From positions 222,246 to 286,245 of the forward strand of contig MEHQ01004270.1 in assembly GCA_008828725.1 (NCBI GenBank): a stretch of DNA of 64,000 bases. Reading direction: 5' to 3'. The notes below the pieces were generated by a model. It was not told the DNA's origin. It made no database searches and worked only from the letters and a program-made list of their open reading frames with translations. The DNA comes from Saccharina japonica (lineage: Eukaryota; Sar; Phaeophyceae; Laminariales; Laminariaceae). The translations under genes were made by a program, and so were the position numbers. This document shows positions 26,031 to 38,196 of this stretch, in pieces (the first letter of the stretch is position 1; the number at the start of each line of letters is the position of its first letter).

Positions 26031-27459
26031 ACGAATAATAAAAGAGCTGGATCTAAAAGATCTGCGGCAACAGCAACATCGCGGATCCACGCGTTCTTCA
26101 GCTAATATAGATAGGTCGAAGCGCAAAAGAAAGGGTGACCCGTCGACGCCGAGCCAAAGCTTGCTGAGAACCCTAACACGTGCTGTTACCACCCTTCTGT
26201 TAAATAGAGATTCAGATTGGGTCGAAAGTTAGGCTTGTGTGTGACACGTGTCGTACCGTAACCGGGTGGATCAAAAAAGCATATCTGGTATCATATCTAT
26301 CCCAGGGTACGTCCTTTGTGCTGCATGCAGCAGCAAGGATTGTGTCCGTTCTCCCGGGCGAATCATATTTCTATCTACTGTAGAATCCCAACTTGGAAAC
26401 ACTCGAGGGTGGGATTACTATGCTGTAGTAGTCATCGTTGGATCTGACCACGCTAACTTTGCAGAAGAACTCTTTCATCCAGGTTGTTGCCTCCACGGAT
26501 CTTAAATCCCGCCCGCAGGTTTTCCCAAGTTGGAATTTTAGATATGTAAAGATGTGTTTGCCCGGTATAACGGCTACAATCCTTGCTTCTGCATGCAGGA
26601 CAAAGTACGCACTAGGTAGCTGGTGCTGGCGTGTTTGCTTTCTCCGCCGCCGGGTTGCTGTACACGTGTCACACACGAGCCTAGCACCTTATACTTGACG
26701 AATGGGTGACTACAGTATACGTGTCAGGGTGTTTAGCAGGAGTTCGCTCAACGTCGAATTTTCACCCTTGCGCTTCGACATGTCTGTGCAGACGAACGCG
26801 TGAATCCGCGTTGCTGCCGCAGCCAGGCATCGTTTAGATCCAGCGCCTGTTATTCGTAAGAACCGTACTTTTGGGTTAACTTTGCCGAACTACCCCGTGC
26901 CTGATCACTCATCAATACACAATACAGAGATAAACTGCAGTGCCACGCTCGTTTGTGATATACATACCCATGATACCTGTATGCGCACAACAGTAGCAGT
27001 GCACGTGTGTTCTTCACGTTTGACCGTTTATCCCACCCGTCAACAGTCAGCCTACCCAGTGTTCGTGCCGATTCTTGAACCCTAGAGAGATACAAGCACT
27101 GCTGTGGTTACAAAACTATGACCAAGATAAACTACCTGTTGTACCTTGTCATGCAGTTTGCAGAGCAGGCAGCAGTGCGATGTCATGTTATCGTTCTATA
27201 TGACAGGCACGACAATATTTACAAAGTTACACCACCAAACATGTTAGATGCACATGCTTTGTACTGCATTCAGCAGCAAATATGACTCTGACCGTTGTAC
27301 AGGTCGAAATCCAACACACACACTTGCTTGCGGATACCAGGGGTCGGATATAAGATCTGTGGCGACAACAACGTGGCGGATCCTCGAAATTTTATGCGAC
27401 GTTGGTGTGGTCACACGCAAGTATCCCAAGTTCACATTATTGTGTTTTTTTGCCGGTGT

Positions 27460-27780
27460 CCCATGGGATTTTCCCCGGGCAGCCATGGGCTCGCACGGGT
27501 TCCCACGCAGGCGCCCATCGGTGCCCGCGAGTGTCCGCGTGGGAACCCGCGGGAGCTGATGTGGCACCAAAATGGTTGTGGTGCGTTGCCGCGGGAACCT
27601 ACCGGACCCCACGGGACCCCGCGAGGTGTCGCGCGAGAACCCGTGGTTTCCCGCGAATGCCCGTGGGAATTCGCGCGCACGTACATGCTGCGGGACGTCC
27701 CGTGGGATCTCGCCCCCGCGGGGATATTGCTGTGTTTTCCCATGGGATCCCGCGGGGTGCCGCGACGGCCCTAATTCGTT
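27460..27780. repeat. CCCRYGGG-motif array, left block
   Basis: Octamers CCCATGGG, CCCGCGGG, CCCACGGG and CCCGTGGG, usually followed by A or flanked by TCCC/GGGA, recur every 10-25 bp. Open frames on both strands follow from composition; no protein domain is seen. Confidence 0.8.
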
Positions 27781-27839
27781 TGTATAACAACAAACACAAA
27801 CCACCTCCCATCCACACTTAAACCAGACGCAAATAACTT

Positions 27840-28980
27840 GCCGGCAGCCACCCGGCATTTCCACCGGCATCCCACGGACTGCCGCGGGCAACCACGCGGC
27901 ATCCCACGCGGGCTCCCGCGTCTTCCGGCGGGGTCGCGTAGACTCCCCCGGGCGCCCGTGCGGGCTCCCGCGAACCCCCGCGGGGCCGCTCGGGCTCCCA
28001 AGGGCTCCTGCACGGGCTCTCACGGTCTCCTGCGAGCTTGCGCATGGGCTCCCACACGGGCTTCCCCGCGGGCTGCCGCGTGGGTTATCGCACGGGCTCC
28101 CGCATGGGCTGTCGCGCAGGCTGCCGCATGGGTTCACGCAAGGGCTGTCGCGCGAGTTGCCGCATTGGCTGCCGCACGAGCTGCTGCATAGGCTATCGCG
28201 CGGGCTGCCGCATGAGCATGGGTTCTCAGGGGCTTCCTCATGGGCTGTCGCACTGACTCCCGAATGGTCTGTCGCGCGGGCTGCCGCGCGGGCTGCTGCA
28301 TGAGCTCTCGCATGGGCTCTCGCAAGGGCTTCCGCGCGAGCTTCGGCACGAGCTGCTTCATGAGCTCCCGCAAGGGCTCCCTCACGGCCTCCCACACGGC
28401 CTCTCACATGAGCTCTAGCACTATAAATAGCTCTCGCATGGGCTGGTGCAAGGGCTGGCGCAATGGCTGCCGCACGAGCTGGCGCACGAGCTTCCGCATG
28501 GGTTATCGTGCGGGCTGCCGTATGAGCCTCCGCACGGCCTCCCGCACGACCTCTCGCATAGGCTCCCGCACTGGCTCAAGCATGGGCTGGCACATGGGCT
28601 CCCGCAGGGGTTGACGCACGAGCTGCCACACGGGCTCCGGCATGGGCTCCCGAGTGGGCTGCCGAACGGACTCTCGCACGGGCTCTCGGAGGGGCTGCTG
28701 CGCCGGCTGTCGCACGGGCTGCCACGCTGTCGCGTGGGCTGTCGCACGAGCTGCCGCATGGGTTGTTGTGCGGGCTGCCGCATGATCTTCCGCATGGGCT
28801 CCCGCAGTAGCTTCCGCATGGGCTGGCGCAAGGGCTGATGCATGGGCTGCCCCACGAGCTGCGGCACGGGCTCCAGCATGGACTCCTGCATGGGCTGCCG
28901 AACGGACTCTCTCACGGGCTCTCGCAGGGGCTGCCGCGCGGGCTGTTGCATGGGCTGCCGCACGGCTGGACTGCCACTCT
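27840..28980. repeat. 12-bp-period array (GGGCTNYCGCRY)
   Basis: From about 28000 on, units of 12 bases such as GGGCTGCCGCAT, GGGCTCCCGCAC and GGGCTGTCGCGC follow each other. Because 12 is a multiple of three, several frames on both strands are free of stops, giving long spurious proteins with four-residue periods (REPM, RQPA or GCRx). I treat the minus-strand frames 27244-28407 and 28421-29314 as artefacts. Confidence 0.85.
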
Positions 28981-29460
28981 CTTGTTCGCCTTCTTCTGCT
29001 CCTCCCCCCCTGCCTCCCAGTCGCGTGGGAAGCCGTATGGGCAGTCGCGTGGGAAACCGTGTGGACAGCCGTATGGGAAACCATAAGGGCAGCCGCGTGG
29101 GAAACCGCGCGGGAAACCGTATGCGAAACCGTGTGGGCAGCCGCGTGGGAGCCCACGGGAAAAAAAACGAGGGAAATCGTATGGGCAGCCCCGTGGGAAT
29201 ACCGCATGGGAAGACCGCGTGTGTAAAATGTTTATGGCGCAACCACAACAAAATCGTAAAACAGCCAAGTTTCCACGTGGGTTCCCACGACCTGGTTTGC
29301 CCTGGAATTCCCATGGGCTCCCGTGGGATTCGCTATGAACAACCGTGGGATGAAGTGGACTTCGTCACAGAATCTCACGGCTTCCCATGGCGTATCCTGT
29401 GGGCGCCCGCGGGACCCCGCAGGACTTTCCGTGGACCATCGCGGGGAGTCACAATATTGT
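28981..29460. repeat. GGGAAACCG/GGGCAGCCG array and CCCRYGGG block, right part
   Basis: About 29020-29160 has units GTGGGAAACCGTATGGGCAG, and 29270-29460 returns to CCCATGGG, CCCGTGGG and CCCGCGGG motifs. It closes the 2-kb array complex that starts at 27460. Confidence 0.78.
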
Positions 29461-31649
29461 CAGACATTGCACAGTAGTCAGACTTGAATGTTAGATATGT
29501 AGGCCTAAGTACTGGTGTAGCTTTAGCCAGGCGCCTGGACCCCACCAGGATTTTGATCAAAGCTAGTCGCCCGCCCCGGCTGGTGAGGGGGCCCCGTCAA
29601 AGGTCCCCCCAGGGGGGCCCGCTGGGGGCGCCCTGTCGGGAGTCCATTTTTTCTCGATTGCGTTTACTGCAGCTAGCAATGATTTGGGTCAGGGGCGGTA
29701 GTTTGACCCACGAAAATATAAACAAAAATGTGAAGAAAACGTATATATATGGTGATACAGGCGCATTCGGAGTGCTGCCTGCTTGCTGTGCACTTATCGC
29801 CCTTGCCACCACGCGTGCTACCGTGGAGGTGCATCATCTGCAATTCTGTGAGGGTCCTCGCTTCAGGAGCTCATTTCAAAGCATCGGAAACACAATTGTT
29901 CTGGTAAGATTGGAGTAGCGCCGACTTTTGTTGTCCTTGTACCTGACCACACTACTCGTACGTACTGTAGTTTTGCAGCACATCACGGATCCACGTTGTT
30001 ATCACCGCGGATGACAAGACCCAACCCTGTCATTCACAAGTGGCGCATTCTAAATTTTGGATACTGTAGTAGAGTAGCAGTATGCTTTGGTGTACAGTAT
30101 ATACAGTGCTGGCGACTGCCCTTGCTGCTACAACAGTACACAGCTCGTAGTGGTAATATTTTGCGTGTTTAAGTGATCACTAATCACACACTGCCTACTA
30201 CGTCGTACTAGGTATTTGAATGAAGGGTCGCCCCGTACCAGAGGCAGCCAACAAGATTTGTCCCGCGTCGACTTGTCCTCCTTGCGTTTAACCACCAGCG
30301 TTGCAGAAGCACCCACGTATCCGTCTCGCGTTGTTGTCGCGTCTGATCGTAGATCCAGTTCTGGTATTTACAAAACAAAAACTGTTGGATATAATGATAT
30401 TCCGGCCTGTATAACGGCCACAGTCCTTGCTGCTCCATGTGCAGTACACACATCGCGTTGCGGACAGGTTTTTCTTGCTTCACTATACGCATATGTACAC
30501 GCGACAAGTATCTTCTACCGGGTATTAGTCTGATAGGTGACAAAAAGGTTACGCAATATTAAGGTTGGGCTCTCTTGGACGCGCCACATCCTTGAGTTTG
30601 AACTCACTACGTCTTGCAGCAGAGCTCCCGGATCCGCGTTTTTTCACCACGCGGATGTCATATAACTGTAGATGCCATTCCGAAATGCCATACATATGAG
30701 CATTGTTTTGGATATCAACATTTTTCGGCCCGTACATCGGCCACAGTCATATAACTGTAGATGCCATCCTGACATTCTGAAATGCCGTACGTATGAGCAT
30801 TGTTTTGAATATCAACATTTTTCGGCCTGCACATCGGCCACAGTTCTTGCTGTTGTACTGTAGTACACAGCGCGTATCAGAGTAATACGTAAAGGATTTG
30901 TTTATCAACGTTTTTCAGCCTACGATACGTGGTTACACACGATATGGTCCTGCGGATTGGTGTATCTCTGTATCTTGTACCATATACTTGGCGGAACGGC
31001 GATCACGTACCAAGAAGTCCACAAAGACTTCCCCAGCGTCGACTTGCCAGCCTTGCGCTTGATCACACCAACTCTGGAGAAGCACCCGGGGACCCGCCGG
31101 GCTGTTGTCGCCACACCGATACATTACAGCCAGCCCTGGTATTCATTAACAGTGAATGCGGGGTACTGAGATATTTCGGCCTACATAACGGCCACAATCC
31201 TTGCTGCTGCATGCATGCAGTACACATGCATCGAGTTGCTGCTATATTTGATGGTTTGTCTCTGAGCTTATGTCACACCCAAGCGTAGCAGTGCCGGCAA
31301 TCTGTGTATTGTATGTGACTGGTGCGTGATGACGTGTTGGGGTGTTCAGCAATATTGACCTACTATTGTGCCAACCTGTTTGTCAACCTTGAATTTTCAC
31401 GACAGTAACTTTGAACCACAATCTCACGGGTCGGCGTTGTTGTCACCGCATGTCTTAGATCCAGCCGTTGTATTCCCAAGTGATAATTCAGACATTGAGA
31501 TCTCCCGGCCTCTGTAACGGTCCACTTTCTTGCCGCTGCAGTACGCAGCTGGCACAGCAGGTCTGTTTTTAAGCCCACATTACCACACAACGCCGCACAC
31601 GGGCGTAGCACCGCTGATCAATGCAGGATCTTCTACATTATCTTCTTTT

Positions 31650-32340
31650 CAAAAGCAAGTTCGTCGCTTCCATGGAAGTTTTGGAAGCTTCCATGGGAGT
31701 GGTGGAAGTTTCAACGGACGTGGTGGAAGCTTCCGTGACTCCCATGTAAGCTTCCACGGCTTCCGCGGAAAATTCGATTTATTTCCGTGGAAGCTGGAAT
31801 CTTCTGTGGAAATCAATAAAGGAAGATTCTGTTCAAGTGCTCCGAGTGGCAGCTCCCATGTTAGCTTCCACGGACCAGTATTGACTTTCATTGGCTTCCT
31901 CCGTGAACTTCCATCGAGTGCATGCCACTTCCACACCCTTCAGGTTGTGTCTCAAAGCTTCCACTGCGTTCACCGTTTCCATTGAAGCTCCCACTCACTG
32001 TAGCCGCATCCGCGGAAGTACACGGGCGCTTCTGTGGAAGCTTCCACGTAAGTAAGCGCCCACGGCAGTGTTTGTGGAAATGAAAGCTTCCGCGGATGCT
32101 TCCCGTAGGAGCTTCTAGCAGCACTTCCGCGGAAGCTCCCAATGAGCTGCGTTCACTTCCACGGGCTTCCATGCACTTCCAGTGTGGTTCCAACTTCTGT
32201 CACTTGCGCCCACTCCCTCCCATCAACGTTGACGTACTTGCAGTTGCTTTCACAGCCACCCACGTGCTTCTACGTACGTCTCCAAAGTTGCATGCCTTTG
32301 CTCAGTCTTTCACGAGGAAGTACAAACTATATTGCTGAAT
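31650..32340. repeat. TTCCRYGGAA-motif array
   Basis: TTCCATGGAAG, CTTCCACGG, TTCCGCGGAAG and TTCCGTGGAAGC recur with GGAAGCTTCC joins. The core CCRYGG is the same as in the arrays at 27.5-29.5 and 34.3-35.9 kb but with different arms. Open frames across it (31530-31985, 31888-32193 minus) are judged non-genic. Confidence 0.75.
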
Positions 32341-32344
32341 CCAC

Positions 32345-34255
32345 GGAAGAAATCAAACAGACGCGGAAACACCAGGAACTCCCATCGCAGTACCGGAAGT
32401 CTCCGATAACCTCTTTATTGACTTCCACTGGCTTTCATTCATTCCCGTGTATTTGTAATTGCTGTTCAATGAACTTCATGTTGTACTTCGACTTCGTAAT
32501 GCTGCAGGTACAAAAATACGAAATAGTTGGCGAGAGGAATATAAGACCGTTAGGGGGATTTCTTTGATCTGTACTGTGGCAGGCGACAAGATTCCATGGG
32601 AGCATAACACATAGTTGACGCTGTGAAGGCGAGTACTCTAGACCCTCTAGAAAAAGGCCGCTGTCGTGATGATGAGAAAGCGTCTGGCAACAAATAAGGC
32701 ACTTGTACTCGAGTCTTCAGTGGTGCTGAGGTATTAGATACGTGTGTCAGTCATACTGTATCTACAGCTGTTGATACAATTTGGCTCCACAATAAGAACC
32801 CAAGAACTCCTCGCTGTTGTTGCGTGGAAGTACTGATGTGTTGTTCCAGCGAATAAAGTACGACGTGGGAGTCCATATCGACACAGACAATGGTAGCACC
32901 AAGAATCGATAGATGCTTGTTGGGCGGCGGTTGTCAGCAGAGAAGGGATAGACGCCCACAACAGCCTTGTAAGCATGTCGGTATATATACAAGGGGAACT
33001 TCGCCGTGGCAGGCTGACGCCTGCCGTGGATCCGTACACACAACACACAGTAACGCAGCCCTCGGCCCTCTGCAAGAAACCAGTGCGATACGCAGAAAAC
33101 GCCGAGGCGTTTGTTAGGAATGCAGAAAGGAAGCAATAGTAAAAAGTACCGTCATCAGTCAGGGCTAAACCAATTCCATCACGTTAACCCATGTTCAACG
33201 TCAGTGACAAATAATGGCATGCGTCTCTGCGACCACGCCTACCCTATCCAGACTACTCGTATGCCCCACGGACCAAAGGGAACTTGCAGGAAGGAAACGC
33301 CATTTTCCTCTGCGTTTTGACGTCTACGTTTTCCGTCCCTGTGCGAGGGCCAGGAACGATACACCGTTGCTAGTCCAAAGAGGGGTCCAGAGTGGATCTG
33401 AGACATTCTACCCATGATGTGTCCGCACTAATAACAACCTCCGGACTTCTCATTCGGTGTACGACTGCCATTCCCTCCGCCCACCCCTCCCTGGCGATGC
33501 ACAGCCGCAAGGGGCGGACTCGTCTCCGCCCCTGTCACCGCCGCCACGGCCGCAACCAGGGATGATGCCAAGGAGTCCGGCGTTGAGGAGAAAACCTTCG
33601 AGGCTTAGTAACGGCATTGATCAAACGCTTGGGTGGTGCTTGAAAAATCATCTCCTGACGACCCCGCGGCTGTTTTCATGATCGGGGGGCATGGTTCTGA
33701 CCAATTCCGCGCGTTTTGCAGAAACACTAAAGCATAGCTTTGTAGTTGGCTGGCTATTTTCCTGTTGATGTAAACGACGAAGACGGTGCGAAGATACCGG
33801 CAGTAGCCCTGCATGTGAGGGACCCAATAAGAAGGCAAGAATAGTGTTGCCACAACAGCGGTGATTGGTCGTGGCCCGAAAAACGACTTCGAAATGTTTT
33901 CGCCGATTTACGTGAGCAGCCACTCATGATTCTACAAAAACAAAAACTTATCAGGACAAAAACAGGTTTTTCTCATATGACCACCCCTGTATTTATAACC
34001 ACTTTTGGTCCCTTTCCCCTGGGGTGTACCCTATACGGCCTCTGTCAGAATTTTCCCTGAGTTCTACCGTAGCGCCTTTGTCATTAAAAATACAAAGCTG
34101 TCCGTCCGACTGCCAGTCCGTCTTCAACTCCTATTCAGTGTAAAACAACCACGCACAGTTTTGTTCGAGACCGCTCCAAACGGTCGACGCCCACACCCGA
34201 TGATCTACATAATCTACCTTATTTAAGCACAGTTTTGTCTTGACGCCATTGTCGT
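32345..34255. other. No gene recognised
   Basis: Mixed-composition sequence with only short open frames and no repeat family recognised. Nothing supports an exon. Confidence 0.35.
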
Positions 34256-34264
34256 TTTTGCAGC

Positions 34265-35945
34265 AAACACCATGACGACTCCATGGCGATTCCAAGGCGA
34301 CTCCAAGGCGACATTCATGGCGACTCCACGGCGCTTCGAGCCCACCATGGCGGCAACGCGGAGTCGCCATGGACCCTCGGTGGAGTCGTCATGGCGACTT
34401 CATGGCGACTCCATGGCGCTTTGAGCACACCATGGTGGCACCATGGCGCTTTGAGCCCCCGATGGCGGCTTCATGGCGCTTCCGTGGTGACGCCATGGTA
34501 ACTCCGTGCCATTTAACCCCCACCATGGCGGCACCATGGATGCACCGTGGTGCCGCCACGGTGCTGTGGGCACACCATGGCGGAACCATGGCGCTTTGAG
34601 CCCTTAAGACATCTCCATGACGCTTTCAGGGTGGTGCCATGGCGACTCCATGGCACTTGGAGCCCACCATGGCGGCACCATGGATGCGCCGTGGTGCCGC
34701 CATGACTCTTTGAGCCCCCCATGGCGGCTACATGGCGCTTTCATGGTGGCGCCATTGCGACTCCATGGCGCTTTGAGCCCACCATAGCGGCACCATGGAG
34801 GCGCCATGGAGGCTCCGTGGTACCGTTATAGCGCAACGAGCCCGTCATGATGGCTCCATGACCCCGCCACGGCTACTCGATGGGGCTTGGAGTTCACTAT
34901 GTAGTTTCTATGGTGGTTTGAGCCCACCATGGAGCACCACGGCGGCACCATGGATGCATCGATGTGCCGTCATGGCACATTAAGCCGCCGCCATGGCGGC
35001 GCTGTGACCCTGCCGTGCCGGCACCATGGATGCACCGCGGTGCCGCCATGGCACATTCGGCCCGCCATGGCGGCTCTGTGACCCTGCCATGGCGACTCCA
35101 TGGAGCTTTGATCGCACCATGGTGGCACCATGGCGGCACCACTAATGCGCCGTGATGCCGACATGGCGCATTGAGCTTGCCGTGGGGGCTCCGTCACCTC
35201 CCCATGGCAACTCCATCGCGCAATGGAGGCTGCCGTGATGCCGCCATAGTTTATTGAACCCGTCATGGCGGCTCAGTGACCCCGCCATGGCGACTCCATG
35301 GCGCTTGGGGCCCACCATGGCCGCACCATGGAGGCGCCATCGAGGCGCCGTGGTGTCGCCATGGCGCATTGATCCCGCCATGGCGGCTCTGGGACCCTGC
35401 CGCGGCGACTCAATGGCGCTTTCAGCCCACCATGGCGGCATCATAGGGACGCTGTCATGCCGCCATAGTGCTTTGAACTAGCCATGGTGCCATGGCGCTT
35501 TGAACCCGCCATAGTGACATCATGGCGCTTTAAACCCACCATGGCGGCACGATGATGGACTCAAAGCGGCATGAAGTCGCCATGGCGAAATCACGGAGCC
35601 GCCATGGCGGCCTCAATGAGCCATTGCGGCACCACGGGGCCTCCATCGTGCCGCCATGGAGCCGCCATGGGAGGCTCCAAGCGCCATGGTGCGCATGGTG
35701 GGCTCAAACCACCATGGGGTCGCCATGGAGTCGCCATGGGGAATTCACGGAGGGTCCATGGCGACTCCACGGGGCCACCATGGCGTCTCCATGTTGCCGC
35801 CATGGCGGGCTCGAAGCGCCGTGGAGTCGCCATGGAAACACCATGGGGTCACCATGGAGTCGCCATGGGATCGCCATGCCGACTCCATTGAGGGTCTATG
35901 GAGGATCCATGGCGAGTGTATGGCGTTGTGCCATCGTCATGTGAA
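34265..35945. repeat. CCATGGCG minisatellite-like array
   Basis: CCATGGCGACTCCATGGCGC, TTGAGCCCACCATGGCGGCA and CCATGGATGCRCCGTGGTGC units repeat over 1.7 kb with higher-order similarity. The core hexamer appears as CCATGG, CCGTGG, CCACGG and CCGCGG-like. After about 35560 the units are mostly in the reverse sense (GCGCCATGGAGTCGCCATGG). Open frames on both strands (for example 35656-36105) are composition effects. Confidence 0.85.
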
Positions 35946-36199
35946 AAACAAACGGTGTCGAATCGATCCGGCTCCTGAAACACAAGTGTTGCCCATGAAC
36001 TACACTCCCTACAACTGCTCGTACGGTGTAGGTCTGAGCATTAGGACCAGAGAAGTGACGTGTCCGGTAGGGAGTCATGATAGGTCGAAATCATACCAGG
36101 AATAGTATTGCAACTGATACAAAACAACTGATTTGTTTTTTTAGTTTCAAGACTGCCGTGCTCATGTATTTTTTGCCCGAAGGGATCCCTTAAAAATGT

Positions 36200-37720
36200 C
36201 ACAAGTTTCTGGTTGCATCTCGTACGAACCCCTCTTGGTTGTTGCTTTCACGAAATATGCTTTTAATTTTTTGAACGACTATCCGATCGGGGAGGGAGTG
36301 GGGGGGAGGTCTACTCTGCTCATCCCCCCCTCCCGCGTGCATACGCTTCACTTACACCTCAATTAATAGCAACGGGGGGAGGCCTGCGTGTTAACGCTTT
36401 CCCCCGAAACACATGACCGGAAACGCAGTCGACTTCCCTACCGGTCGCGCTTTGCGAGTCGAACGCCTCCCCTTCATGTGCAATCCCCAAGCAACCACCT
36501 ATATCGGAACTCTAAAATTGCTAAACTGTCACAAGGTTCCGTTCCTTCTACCTACCCGTTTATTTCGGGAAACCAACTGACCGACCACTAAGTACCGCGT
36601 GCTTTCAGGTCGTCTACCGTTCCGTCTCTAATGGGTAAGGTTACCTGGGAAAACCCCTGCTATTCGACCACTACATAAACGCGCTTCCGAATGGTTTGCC
36701 GTCTCTCACGGCCCTCTCCTATCGGGAACTCACCGCGATTGCTATACGAATAGGATCTTCAGCTCATATCAGACTACCGCGAACATCGAACGTCTACGGT
36801 ACCTATTGTTTGCGTGTGCCTTCGGCTGGTCTTTCTTGACAAAGACCCCCTCGTATCGGGAACTCACCAAGATTGCCAAACGATTAATCAGTACAATGGT
36901 TCCGCTTCTAACAGGCCAATCCCTGGTAATCGACCACTACGTAGACGTGCTTCCGAGTGGTCTACCGTTGCTATCGGCACGGTCATATCGGGAACTTACC
37001 GCGATTGCTGTACGATTAGGATGGTCTGCTCATATCAGACCATCGCGAAATCAGCCGCTTGCGACCCTTACTTTGCCGTGTTGGCCCTCCGTTTGGCCAT
37101 CCGCCGTGGAAATAAATGCGGGAGGGTTAGTGGGAAAAAAAAACAAAACAACGATGATTGACAGTTCTCTTCCGCCCCCTACTCGGCGCCTGACTCTCCC
37201 CTACTCGTGCTGGGACCCCGACATGTATCGACTTCTGGTTGTTTCGTTGCTCCCGCTGCTCTACTCGCTTTCTTATTTCAAGTGCGTCTATTCATACCCG
37301 TACCTTCGCTGCCGGAACCTATGTTCCTTCTAGTAATACCCCGTAATGAACATCCCATCATTCCTCTGTAAACCTCTCCCGCTAGCTATTCGATCCACTG
37401 TTATATCTTCCTACCCGTTGCCCTCCGAGCAACAGGTTGTCTCTTTGACAACCTTCCTCTTTGGTTGTAATTTCCACGCAAGATGTTTTGAATGATGTGA
37501 TAAATAGGCGATGCGGGGGGAGGGGGTCTGATCTGCTCCCCCCCTGCGTGTATATGCTCCCCTCACGTCTATATATATATAAAAGGAAGGAAGTGGGAAG
37601 GGGCTGCGCTCCCTCCCCCCACCCCGCGCGAGTTAACGCCTTCCCCCGAAGCATATGCACGGAAAACGCGGTCGACTTCTCTACCGGTCGCGCTCTACGC
37701 AAGGAACGCCTCCCTTGACG
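36200..37720 (+). repeat. Two about 290-bp direct repeats 1.2 kb apart with tandem units between
   Basis: About 36200-36480 and 37420-37720 share CCTCTTGGTTGT, TTCACGAAATATG-like, GGTCTACTCTGCTC, GTTAACGCYTTCCCCCGAA, CGCAGTCGACTTC and TACCGGTCGCGCT. The interval holds about 150-bp units with TATCGGGAACTCACCGCGAT (36721, 36857, 36987). It could be a satellite with a 1.2-kb period or a small element with terminal direct repeats; no coding domain is seen. Confidence 0.55.
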
Positions 37721-38127
37721 AGGCCGCGATTTCCTTCCCTATTTTACTGTCTCCACACACAGCTAGTCCACTGACCCGGCTGTCTCTCGTATGCTTCAGC
37801 CTCCCTTCCTAGCATCTCTGACAACCATACCGGATCTATCATGTTTTCTCTAACGTATACCACAAATGCATCCGAAGACCCCCTTCCTTCCTTCTTAATA
37901 ACCGCCTCTGGCACTCGTCTTTCGGCGAGCCTTGTGAACCTCCTATCCTCTCCGAATGCAATGCGAACTCTTCCGTTCTTCCATAATCGCTCTCGCCCCC
38001 GCCCCCCTCCCTACAATCCTCTATATCTCCCCCCTACGTTGGCAATACCACTCCTCAAACATTGAGTACCTGCCCCCGGGACCATAAACTCCATCCTTCT
38101 ATCCGTCCCCAGAAAGGCATTAAACGG

Positions 38128-38196
38128 GCTACCCCTGTTAATGCTCAGCTACGGTACAGGCTAAAACGCTCTACCAACAGACTACGCCCCCCCGCC
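38128..38196 (-). other. tRNA-like D-arm / A-box remnant
   Basis: The minus strand reads GCGTAGTCTGTTGGTAGAGC, then GTTTTAGCCTGTACCG. TAGTCTGTTGG fits the RNA polymerase III A-box pattern, but no good T-arm or B-box lies at the right distance and stems pair poorly. Probably a relic or chance match, not a functional tRNA gene. Confidence 0.25.

Larger units (their letters stand above)
26040..31620. repeat. Cluster of diverged dispersed-repeat units
   Basis: Two linked motifs recur: (i) CGGATCCACGTTGTTGTC-like followed by AGATCCAG..GGTATTC, at about 26460-26520, 29980-30050, 30305-30370, 30610-30660, 31080-31145, 31410-31480, and inverted at 26045-26095 and 27340-27390; (ii) CGGCCTGTATAACGGCCACA followed by TCCTTGCTGCTGCATG, at about 26560-26610, 30400-30440, 30730-30760, 30820-30870, 31180-31230, 31505-31550. 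The paired order suggests 300-500 bp units of one old element in both orientations. Confidence 0.6.

Noticed and set aside
27244-29314. Long minus-strand open frames (387 and 297 codons)
   Set aside because: They are produced by the 12-bp period and CCCRYGGG arrays; other frames on both strands are open over the same stretch and no domain is present.
38128-38196. tRNA gene on the minus strand
   Set aside because: An A-box-like D-arm is visible, but no T-arm or acceptor stem can be formed.
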